The notes under the pieces were generated by a model. That model saw only the letters and a program-made list of their open reading frames with translations, was not told the DNA's origin and did no database searches. From Platanthera guangdongensis (lineage: Eukaryota > Streptophyta > Magnoliopsida > Asparagales > Orchidaceae), in NCBI GenBank assembly GCA_039583875.1, contig CM077153.1, forward strand, positions 119,160,568-119,224,567: a DNA stretch of 64,000 bases, in the 5' to 3' direction. The position numbers and the translations under genes were made by a program. Every line of letters starts with the position of its first letter. Positions within the stretch are counted from its first letter, which is position 1. Shown piece after piece: positions 54,003-64,000 of the stretch.

Positions 54003-56212
54003 AACTCCAAACATGAATGTCCACCATATAAAGATCCACATTTATATATAACATGAATGTTCACCAAATACAAATCAGTTGGCCTTATGGCCTTACAAGT
54101 CTTTTCACAACAGTGGCGCTAAACATTGGCGCGCAGGTCATCCACGTATAAACAAATATAACGTTTTAAGCTTAGCCTTCAAGGGCTAGCGGCAGCAGCA
54201 GCAACAGCAGCAGGGACTTCAGCCTTTATATGTCCCATTTGGCTCTCCAGCACCTGTACAAGGACATTCCACCCAACGGTGGCAAACAATGCAACGGTCA
54301 GCATTCAGCTGACCAATTTTATAACGACCCTAAACTTTTTCCCGGGGTAGTGTATTCCTTCCCTGCAGGTATAACATTTCACAGGCAGATACATATATAT
54401 TCATACGTTGTGCTCTCACGCACATACATTCCATCACAACCGTCAGCCACACGGCCCGACAATCCGTGCACTCAGGGAACATTCTTGGTGTACCGGCGAA
54501 CCAGTTGCCTACCACCATATCAGGGTCGCAACCCAACGGTAAAACACTGAGCATTTACTCCATGGCGTGCAGCCGGAGATTGCAGTCTTACTGACCCGGG
54601 ATTGGCCCGTAGCCCCCCATAGTGTCATAGCGCGTAGGCCTAAGACTCTCACTATGCATTTCTGCCAAATGCCAATTCATCCAGACACGCATGACAGACA
54701 ACCATAACGAGGATATAGTTCAGACTTTTCCCGTTGCTCAAATTGTTAGTTCTATAACTAGACTAACGCGGGTCGGCATCACCTTGTCTGTTTAGCAAAT
54801 AGCCATAATGTCCTCGCAGGACAAGCCTCACAATCACAGGTTAACTAGGTGCTACATTCAACGGTAATGACAGAACTCATGTTCCGTCCCTAGCTTTAAC
54901 CATTTGTGGGTATTTTCCTGGGATTTCCTACCAGTACTTCCTGCTACTACCCTTCACAGGCACAACACAACAAGCAACACAAGCATCAAGGGTATTTTCC
55001 TGGCTTATCACGCCAGTACTTCCTGCTACTACCCTTCACAGGTACAACCCATTCAACACAAGCAATGTACGAGTATTTTCCTGAACTACCACTCTAGTAC
55101 TTCCTGCTACTGTCCTTCACAGGTTTAACCCGTCGACTCCTAAACTACACGTTTATCACGGAGTCTTCTCCGATGCGTATATGCAACATCACCAATCCAG
55201 ATCTATATGCCAAATGAGTGGGGATTCCATGAATCAACCCAAGAGACTCCCATAACAATCCACCCTCTGGTGGCAGAATCATATGCACATGCCAAAAGGA
55301 AGCCTTCATATGGCTAGAAAGAAAGGTCGTTACACTTGAAGACCGCTTCAGAGCCATGTAATTTTAGCCGTCTGAAAAGGACCGCATCGGCTTTGTCTCC
55401 ACAATGCTATCTTCGGATCTCGAAATGGAACTCCGCAGATCCACCGGTGGCCGGCTCTCCTCCTCCTCCTCCTCCTTCTTCCTCTCTCTCTAGGATGGTA
55501 GAATGATGATGTCCAAGACTAGAATGAGAATATATTTCTCATTCTTGGCCTTAAGGACACTGGGAGGAGCCAGAGCCATTAGATCCCAGCTGAGAAAAAG
55601 GACAGCCACAATTTTGCCACAAAAGGCTAAATTTTCCTGACATGGCCTGTGACACACCCGTGTCACAGGCTGTGTACCTTAAGCGGCACATAACCGACTC
55701 ATCCAGACCAGTACATGGCCATATGACACGCCCGTGTCAAGGGCCGTGTCACCTGACACGCCTTCAGACACGCCCGTGTCTGTGGCCGTGAACTTCAGGC
55801 AGCACAAAACCAATCTCAACCCGATCGGGACACGGCCAGTGACACGCCCGTGTCACAGGCCGTGTACACTAAGACACACCAGTGTCCTGCCCGTGTTCAC
55901 TAGGCCTCAACTGCCCGGGGCACATCCCGCAAAGGACACGGCCTGTGACACGCTCGTGTCCCAGGCCGTGTGCCCATACAGGATAGCAGACATGCCCCAG
56001 CTCAATTTCTTCAAACTGGCATTTGTCGACCAGAGGAGGACACGACCTCTGATACGCCCGTGTTAGATGGCGTGTTCCCTCATTTTCCTTAGAACGAATT
56101 TTTGTCGAACTCTCGCCGGCTGCTCGCCCGAGCAGGATACGCCCTGGGACACGGCTGTGTCCCAGGCCGTGTCACCCAACTATTTCCCAATCCTGGGATT
56201 TGGGTTGTTACA
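54003..56212 (-). repeat. 3' LTR of gypsy element G2
   Basis: Close match to 39283-41576, ending GGGTTGTTACA at 56212. Truncated on its distal side (54003). Contains the three ~81-bp units (54908-55130) and the GACACG array (55642-56182). Confidence 0.85.
55642..56182. repeat. GACACGCCCGTGTC palindrome array in U3 of G2
   Basis: Same organisation as at 40975-41450, with one fewer unit near 55735 and some half-sites altered (e.g. GACACACCCGTGTC). Confidence 0.86.
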
Positions 56213-59168
56213 ACCCTCGCCTCCTTACGATAAATTTTGTCCCCGAAATTTGCACAACGGAAGGTAATCAAATACAAGTTGTTTTATTCCATAAACGTTC
56301 AATATGACTCGACACACACTGCATAATAGTTACACAAGGAGCTCGGGAAATTCAGCCCGCATGGTTTGCTCTCGCTCTCATATTAGCTCCTCACGACCAC
56401 TGTTGTCTCACCGGACTTTGACCATCCCGATCATCTTATTCCGCAACTATTTGTCGGCACGATCCTCGATCCAAATGGGCCGAACTTTCGTCGTTAGCCC
56501 ATACTCCACAGGCACTCAATCATTTTCGATCACTTGAGTTGGATCTTTGATGGCTTGTCGAAGTATCAAGATGTGAAACACATCATGTAATCCACCCAAG
56601 TCAGTCGAAAGAGCTAGCCGATATGCAGCTTCCCCAATTTGCTCTACCACTTCAGACGGACCAAGATATCTCGGACTCAACTTTTTCAGACGTCGAATCC
56701 GCTATACACCTTTGAAGGGTTTGATCTTCAGATATACCCAATCGCCTAACGTGAACTCAACGTTCCATTGCTTGGCATTGTAGTATTTTGCTTGACAATC
56801 TTAGGCTATCAGTAGCCTCTCTCGGATAATACGTATCGTCGAGTTTGCCTCCTCGACTTTGTTATGCCTATACACTTTGGATTCGCCTACTTCTGCCCTA
56901 AGCCAACGGTGTACGACACTTCCGACCATACAGAGCTTCAAACGTTGCTATACCGATGCTCGCTTGGTAGCTATTGTTGTAGGCAAACTCCACTAGATAG
57001 AGATGATCTTCCCATCTCTTCCCAAAGTCCAGGGCGTACATGAGGAGCATATCCTCCATTGTCATGTTGGTTCTTTCAGTCGGGCCATCCATCTGGGGGT
57101 GAAAGGCTGTACTGAACATCAACTTTGTGCCTAACAGCTGATGGACTAGCCTCCAGTCATTCGATGTGAATTGCCAATCTTGATCGCTCACAATGCTTCG
57201 AGGAACACCATATAGCAGTACAATCTGTTCAACATACAGCTTTGTCAAACTTTCCACGAAATTGTCCCGTTTATTCGGAATGAGGTGTGCCACTTTTGTC
57301 AGCCGGTCTACAATCACCCAGATTGAATCGTTCCCGCGCTAAGATCTCGGCAGTCCGTGCACAAAATCCATGGAAATATCATCGAACTTCCATTCCGGAA
57401 TCGGTAACGACTTCAAGAAACCGCCAGGCTTCTGGCATTCCGCCTTCACCAAAGCACAAGTTTGGCATTTGGCCACATAATGAGCGACATCTTTCTTCAG
57501 TCCTGGCCAGCAGAACAACTTCTTCATGTCTCTGAACATCTTTATGCTCCCAGGGTGAATTGAGTACTTTGAATAGTGAGCTTCGTACATCAATTCTTCT
57601 CGTAATTTACCCAAACTCGGGACGCACAAATGGCCCTCTTTTCGCAAAAGGTCGTCAGTCCAGGAGAGTTTGCCCTCTGGCCCGCCCTTGGCATAGAGTT
57701 GGTTTCTAGCTCCGTTGCTCGTCGAACCCTGTCCGCAAGGTCACACTGCACCTTCGTCTAGTTCAAACATGCATCATCTGAAGAATTCTTGTCTACATAA
57801 GAAATCTCTAACGCTTCCAACTCCTGGATTAGACGTTCATCGTGCCTCTGTAACCAACTTTCCCTTGCCGGAGCTCTTTGACTTAAGGCATCTGCGACCA
57901 CATTTCCTTTTCTAGGAGTATAATGAATCTCAAATGTGTAGTCCCCAAGGAACTCCAACCACCTTCGTTGTCGCATATTCAAATCCTTCTGCTCCAATAA
58001 GTACTTTAGTCTCTTATGGTCCGTGAAGATCTCCACTTTCACGCCATATAGATAATGCCACCATATCTTTAGTGCAAAGATCACTGCCACCAACTCTAAG
58101 TCATGGACGGGATAATTTTGCTCATACACCTTCAGTTGGCGAGAGCCATAAGCAATTACTTTCCCATTTTGTAGAAGAACGCAGCCTAAGCTGCTTCCTG
58201 AAGCATCACTGTAGATTTCGAATCCGTCAGTACCACATGTCGATGTCAACACAAGCGCCGTGGTCAATCGACACTTTAACTCTTCAAAAGCTTGTGCGCA
58301 CTTCGGTGTCCAAACGAACTTCTGATCCTTTCTCATCAGTGTGGTCAGAGGCAAAGCAACCTGCGAGAAGTTTTCAACAAACCGGCTGTCGTAGCCTACC
58401 GGTCCAAGGAAGCTCCTGACTTCAGCCACCGAAGACAACACTGGCCACTCCTGTATGGCCATTATCTTCGACGGATCCACTGCGATGCCCTCTCCGCTTA
58501 CCACATGGCCAAGAAAAGCAATCGACGATAGCCAAAACTCGCACTTCGAGAACTTGGCATCGAGCTTATTCTTCCGCAAAGTATGCAACGCCAACTGCAA
58601 GTGGTTTTTGTGATCGGCTTCCGATTTCAAGTACACTAGGATATGATCAATGAACACAATCACGAACAAGTCCATGTATTTTCCCAACATTCGGTGCATT
58701 AAATCCATGAACACCGATGCCGCGTTCCCGTGAATGCATAATAATCGTAGCGTGTTCCAAACGCAGTCTTGGAAATGTCACCTTCCCACATCCTTAACGG
58801 GTAATCACCAGACTTCAAATCCAATTTGGAATAGCTAGTTGATTCCACCAGCTAATCGAACAACTCATCAATCCATGGAATCAGATACTTGTTCTTCACT
58901 GTCAGCTTAATCAGTTCGCGGTAGTCAATACAAACCACCGTCTTTCTATTCACAAACAGAACAGGCGCGCTCCAAGGTGACATGCTTGGGCGTATATAAT
59001 CCTGCTCCAGCAACTCTTGCAGTTGGACTTTTAACTCCACCATTTCCTTTGGCGCTATGCGATATGGCAAGCGGGCCATAGGTTTCGCACCTGGAAACAA
59101 CTCAAGCATGAAGTCAATCTCTCGCTGGGGTGGTAGCCCAGGGAGATCCTTGGGAAACACATCCGCAA
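56213..59168 (-). pseudogene. Gypsy (Tekay) pol of G2: RT, RNase H, integrase, chromodomain
   Basis: RT enters at [20 protein letters not shown] (59160). After a stop and a frameshift near 58740 it continues through the catalytic box, which reads FIDHILVY where the family has FIDDILVY, so a catalytic Asp is His. RNase [45 protein letters not shown]. Integrase: zinc region HYSKYSIHPG and CQTC (57640-57480), core VDRLTKVAHL, IVSDQDWQFTS, HPQMDGPTERTN (57317-56898), then a decayed C-terminal domain and chromodomain trace to about 56330. It supplies the segment missing from G1. The 5' part is replaced by J at 59168. Confidence 0.85.
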
Positions 59169-60204
59169 CTCAGATATTGGCAGCGTAGATGCGTCCAAAC
59201 AAAATTCCGAACTTCCAATTTGCACCGTCACCTTGTGATGTAGGGTTATCCGGAAACAGAGATCTCCGCGAAGCTAACGCTCTCCCTACGCACAACACGT
59301 CGTAGATCTACCGCACCTACACAGCACCTATCGCCCACAATATTTCCTCGTCACAAAACGCAGCACAAACAACAAAGGAGGAATGGTCGACTCGAAAACA
59401 ACGATCGGAAATTTGAGTCGGATTATTCCCCAAGAAAACACAAAGGTTGCCACTCCTTTTTGAGAGTAAGACCAAGGCTATAGGCCAAGATCCGCTCAAG
59501 CAAATAGGATCCACCCGATCCGGAAATAAAAGCCTTGCAACGGCGATTTCGATTCAAAACTTGCAGCGATTAAATTAAAGATCTGGAGAAAACGATGAGC
59601 GAAATCCACCACAACTAAAGAGAAGAAATCACACAAGGGAGGGGAAAGAGATTACCCAACCGGAAAACGTTCACACGAGATAACTGTGGGAGAATCACTC
59701 TCTCCACGGATCCACCGGCGTCGCACCGAATGGTTTGCAACCTTCTTCCAAGGAGTCGCACCGAAGGAAGCCACGCCGGAGTCGCACCGAACGGGGATGG
59801 AGGAGGCAAGGCTTGGCTTCACACCAAAGGGGAGGGGGCGGCTATGGACATCTCCATGGTGGCCGAAATTTCCACAAGGGGTTTTTTTTAGGTTTCTTTT
59901 CCAATTGCTTTAACTCTTCATGATAGCCTCCTTTAAATAGGAGTTTCAAATAAGCCTTAGCCCTTCATGATGGAGATTTAATCTCATCCATCCGAATGGC
60001 TAATAGGAGTTACAAATAAGCCTTAGCCCTTCATGATGGAGATTTAATCTCATCCATCCGAATGGCTAATTGCACACCAAAACTAAAATAGTTCAAATTG
60101 AAAATACAACAACACATGCAATGAATATAAAATTATCACATAAGCATAGGATAATTTTATATTCCAATTATAAAATAAAGTGCACGAAAAGGAAATAAAT
60201 AAAA
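59169..60204 (-). repeat. Probable 3' LTR/untranslated region of J
   Basis: No coding sequence. It contains three copies of GTCGCACCGAA (59724-59792), a 66-bp tandem duplication at 59935-60066, and A/T-rich sequence near pol. The left limit is where G2 pol similarity ends. The LTR ends and polypurine tract could not be fixed, and the second LTR is outside the window. Confidence 0.5.
59935..60066. repeat. Tandem duplication, period 66 bp
   Basis: Two nearly identical units containing AAATAAGCCTTAGCCC and AATCTCATCCATCCGAATGG; one T/A difference seen near GGAGTT. Confidence 0.92.
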
Positions 60205-63200
60205 CTAAGGCGTTGCCGTGGCGGTAGCACGGCGCGGGCGGAGGTTGTAGCGTAGCCGTCCGTTAGCGTCATCGTGCCGCCTCACGTCCTTGAGTCGTAT
60301 GGCCTTAGCAACCAGATCATCAACATCATCATCAGCATCGTCTTCAACCGGTGGAGGAGGGGCCGCGCCATCAATCCTCCCCCGCTCAAATGCACGCATC
60401 TCCGTTGCGTGGTCCAAGCGATAGCGGTGAAGGAGAGCGGCATCCAAACTCTGCAGCTCCGTCTCGAGTACCCAAGAGTCATCCGAAGGGGGCCGATCAC
60501 GCCAACGGATGAGAAAGCGGTGGGTGTCGCCATCAGCAGTGGTAACAGGCTCAGCATCAAGTATCATCTCTGGAGTGGAGAACGTCCGTGGAAACCTGGG
60601 GAACATATTAACAGTAGGCAGGAAAGAAGGCAACTTACCATCCGATGGTATACCTGTGGGGACCGAAAGAGAGAGATCATCCGTACTACCACTCCCCAAC
60701 CCATGAGAATTTTCAGTGGGAGAAGAAGACGACAAAGAAATCAACTCTTGTGGTGGTGACACAAACATCGTTAAATCCGAAACATTAAAAATGGGGGAGA
60801 TACCCCAATCAGCAGGCAAGTCCAAAACGAAAGCGTTGTCACCTAGCTTTTTAATAATCCGAAAAGGGCCGGCGCGCTTTGGTGCTAACTTTTTAACGGT
60901 GCCAGTTGGCAAGCGTTCGGGAACCAAACGGACTAAAACTAGATCGCCATGTTTGAAGTCTGATACTCTCCTATGTAAATTAGCGTGCGCTTGATAAGAG
61001 TTGTATTGCGTAGTCAAGGTGTCCCGTATACGTGCGTGTAAATCATGGATGTGCTGGGCGAAGGATTGTGCAAACTGACTTGCCTTGTACGTTGGGGGCA
61101 ACGACACCAAGTCAAGCGACACAGGAGCCTTATACCCGTGGACAATCTCATTTGGAGACAGACCCGTAGACCGATTCTTGGAATTATTGTAGGCTAATTG
61201 GGCATGGGGAAGGAGAAGATCCCAAGTGCTCTTGTGATCACTCACCAGGCATCGTAACAAATTTCCTAAGCTCCGATTAACCACTTCCGTCTGCCCATCA
61301 GTTTGAGGATGATAGGTAGAGGAAAACAATAATTTCGTTCCCATTAATATCCAAAGAGTCTTCCAAAAATAACTAGTGAATTTTACGTCCCTATCCGACA
61401 CTATGGTCTTGGGCACTCCACGGTGACTAACGACTTCTTTAAAATAAAGCTTAGCGACGTGAGACGCATCATTCGTCCTACTGCACGGGATGAAGTAAGC
61501 CATCTTTGAAAACCTATCCACAACTACAAAATTGAGTCGTGACGGCGTAGGGTAACAGGAAGTCCTAATACAAAATCCATACTAACGTCGACCCAAGGCA
61601 TGGAAGGAATAGGCAAGGGTGTATATAATCCTACGTTGGTTTTACTACCCTTAGACACCTGGCACGTGCGGCAGCTACTCACTACCTGTCCCACCATAAC
61701 CTTAAGTTTTGGCCAATAGAATTTGTCCTCTACTAACGTAATGGTCTTATATCTACCGAAGTGGCCACTCAACCCTCCGCTATGCAACTCCCATATGATA
61801 TGTAGTCGTAACGATGACTGTGGAATACATAGTTTCCCGTTCCTAAACAGGTAACCATCCTTGATGACGTATGCAGATATCGTCGTGGGGGAGCTATCCT
61901 GGGCAGATAAATAGAAGTCCTGGAAGTCAGGACACGTGGCGTACTCATCCTTAATCCGCTCAAAGCCTATAACATGTACTTCCATAGAGGTGAGTAAAAG
62001 CATAAGACGACTAAGGGCATCCGCGACTCGGTTATCGGCTCCCTTAAGGTGCTTGAGATTAAACGTGTAGCCTTGTAAGAAAGATACCCACTTAGCGTGT
62101 CGTGGGCTGATCTTATGCTGGCCGTTGATGAAACGTAGAGCCTCATGATCGGAGAGGATCACAAACTCCTTGGAGAGGAGATAGTGCCTCCAATGGTGTA
62201 GACATCGGACTACAGCATAAAATTCCCTATCGTAATTGGAATAGTTCAGTTTAGGGCCGGACAACTTCTCGCTAAAATAACTAACGGGATGGCCCTCCTG
62301 GCTCAAGACACCTCCAATCCCGACCCCAGACGCATCGCATGTGAGCTCAAAGACTTTAGCAAAGTCAGGTAGACGTAAGACAGGTGCCTCCGTCATAAGC
62401 TGTTTGATTCGTTCAAAAGCATGGGTGGCGGACTTCGTCCACGTAAACTCTCCCTTCTTCATACAATCCGTGATAGGCGCCATAATACTACTGAAGTCTC
62501 GTATGAAACGACGATAAAACGTGGCTAACCCATGGAAACTACGCACACCTCACGTAGGGTGGTTGGCACGGGCCAGCCCTTAATGACCTGAACCTTGCCC
62601 GGATCAACTCGAATACCCTCAGAGCCGACTATATAGCCTAGGAACTCTACCTCCGAGACATAGAAAGTGCATTTCTTAAGGTTAAGAAATAACGTCTCCA
62701 TCCGCAGGGTGGAAAGGATCACTCTCATGTGGGAGATGTGCTCGGTAGTAGAGGTGCTATAAATCAGAATATCGTCAAAGTAGACGACAATGAACTTTCC
62801 CATAAATGGCTGAAAGACGTGTGTCATCATCCGGGAGAAGGTACTAGGGGCATTGGACAACCCAAAGGGCATCACAAGCCATTCGTACAGACCATCCTTC
62901 GACTTAAACGCTGTCTTCCACTCATCGCCCTCTCGTATCCTAATCTGGTGATAGCCACTCCGAAGATATAATTTGGAGAATACGGTGGCTCCAGACAAGA
63001 CATCCAACAAATCATCTAGGCGGGGAATGGGGAACCTATACTTGATGGTGATTTTGTTGATAGCCCAACTATCAACGCACATCCTCCATGTACCATCCTT
63101 CTTGGGGGCAAGTAGGGCTGGTACAGCACATGGACTCATACTAGTCCTAATAAAACCTTTCGCTAGCAAGCCCTCGATCCGAGACTGCAACTCTAGGTGA

Positions 63201-64000
63201 GCCGCGGGGTGGAGTCGATAATGGGGCTGGTTTGGCAAGGAAGATCCCGGGATGAGATCTATCGCATGCTGGATATTCCTAAGCGGGGGTAACGTGGGCG
63301 GCAACTCATCCGGGTACACGTCCCTATACTCTTCCAACAGTACCCGTAACTCACTAGGTAGCTCATCCAAAATGCTAGAATCGGGCTTCGCACTTAAGAG
63401 GACTAGCGCATACATAATTCCATCAAAGAACAGATCTCTCTCAAACTCTTTCCTACCAACGAGATTCAATGTTTTCCGTTCTACCGGGATAGTGGTGTCC
63501 TTAGCCAAGACTACGGGCTCCTTTGGGATGGTCGGCTTCAAAGTGATGGTTTTGCCATTGAATTTGAACTCATAAGTGTTGGCTCTATCAAAATGTGTAA
63601 CATCACGGTCGTATAGCCAAGGGCGGCCTAACAACACATGACAAGCGTCCATCGGAAGGACATCACACCACACCTCATCAATGTAGGATTTGAATGAGAG
63701 TGGGACCAGGCATCGCTTGGTAACGGGTACAGAGAGCTTGTTGATCCAAGCGACCTGGTATGGGGTCGGGTGTGGTTCCGTGACCAAGGACATATGTGCT
63801 ACGGCGTTCTCAGATATGACGTTCACGTAGCTACCACTATCAATAATCAGCTTGCAAAGCTTCTCGCCACTCTTAAAAATCAGAGAAAATATGCTCGTCC
63901 TCTTCCAATCATCTAATGAACGAGGAGTGGTCAAAATACAACGCATCACCATAAGGGGGTGATCGTCTGATAAGTTGTAAATATACCTATTTTGTGTACA
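60205..64000 (-). pseudogene. Chromovirus pol of J: protease, RT, RNase H, integrase, chromodomain
   Basis: The frame is open from 64000 inward. Protease: LIIDSGSYVNVIS (active-site DSG, near 63840) and CHVLLGRPW. RT: ALLAPKKDGTWRMCVD, MPFGLSNAPSTFSRMM, catalytic VVYFDDILIYS (about 62785). A two-base insertion (GTGTG) near 62535 shifts the frame before SFHGLATFYRRF. RNase H: FELTCDASGVGIGGVLSQ, YDREFYAVVRCLHHWRHYL, SDHEALRFI. Integrase: ELHSGGLSGHFGRYKT with CRTC, then a one-base loss near 61525, then DRFSKMAYFIPCSR, TIVSDRDVKFTS, TYHPQTDGQTEVVNR. C-terminal domain, then chromodomain HRFLIRWRDRPPSDDSWVLETEL (about 60560-60480). All catalytic residues are present; only two small indels disable it, so it is a young copy. 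Confidence 0.88.

Larger units (their letters stand above)
59169..64000 (-). mobile_element. Element J: chromovirus (Ty3/gypsy), nearly intact pol, continues right
   Basis: Pol is open from the right edge with only two small frameshifts. The element abuts G2 pol at about 59168, where G2 similarity stops (before LVADVFPK), so J likely inserted there; the other flank is outside. Protein divergence from the G and D families is large and the chromodomain is of a different form (FLIRWRDRPPSDDSWV), so it belongs to another chromovirus clade; I do not assign one. Confidence 0.8.

Noticed and set aside
59686..59923. ORFs at the left end of J
   Set aside because: Non-coding LTR/untranslated sequence with short GTCGCACCGAA repeats; overlapping frames without domains.

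Overview
The window looks like heterochromatin from a large angiosperm genome. It is built almost entirely of transposable elements: Ty1/copia elements of Sirevirus type (pol followed by an extra ORF, initiator-Met-tRNA primer site), Ty3/gypsy elements of Tekay type (chromodomain after integrase), one different chromovirus, and one CACTA transposon remnant. I see no host protein-coding gene, rRNA, tRNA or CRISPR array. The species cannot be named from this sequence.

Layout. (1) 1-17457: element S, a + strand Sirevirus-like copia whose 5' part lies left of the window. It has integrase, RT/RNase H, an accessory ORF (aORF), a polypurine tract and a 3' LTR. A 725-bp CACTA element (TSD TGA) sits in its integrase. 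Element A (8222-16805, TSD ATTCC, - strand) sits in its 3' LTR. A is complete from LTR to LTR and carries gag plus an aORF but no pol. (2) 17458-34902: element D, a - strand Tekay-type gypsy with very long LTRs (about 5.1 kb). Element C (25264-29379, TSD TCTTC), a small gag-only relative of S, is inserted in its gag. S itself appears to sit in the 3' LTR of D. (3) 34903-39164: gag, leader and LTR of another - strand gypsy (E), then a solo copia LTR (F) and a further gypsy LTR (E2). (4) 39165-42751: 3' LTR and a deleted pol of gypsy G1, interrupted by element B (42752 to about 50380), the second pol-less gag+aORF copia element. The 5' LTR of B is cut off and joined to a + strand gypsy (H, 50381-53300). 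(5) 53301-59168: a gypsy gag fragment, then LTR and pol of G2 (same family as G1). (6) 59169-64000: a - strand chromovirus (J) with a nearly intact pol that runs off the right edge.

How the parts relate. S encodes pol and an aORF. A and B keep gag and a homologous aORF but have a roughly 1.0-1.3 kb non-coding spacer where pol should be, so they would need pol from an S-like partner to move. C is reduced to gag. All the copia LTRs share a promoter core (GGGGAACCACTATAAA). They also carry CG-rich TCGTCGA/TCGACGA-type arrays in U3, and a second array internally, before the aORF or (in C) after gag. The gypsy G/H LTRs carry analogous arrays of GACACG palindromes that also contain TCGTCGA. This two-site array pattern, crossing superfamilies, is the most unusual signal here.

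Most coding regions are broken. Premature stops are largely explained by single C-to-T or G-to-A changes, as expected for old, cytosine-methylated copies. J, A and B are the best preserved.
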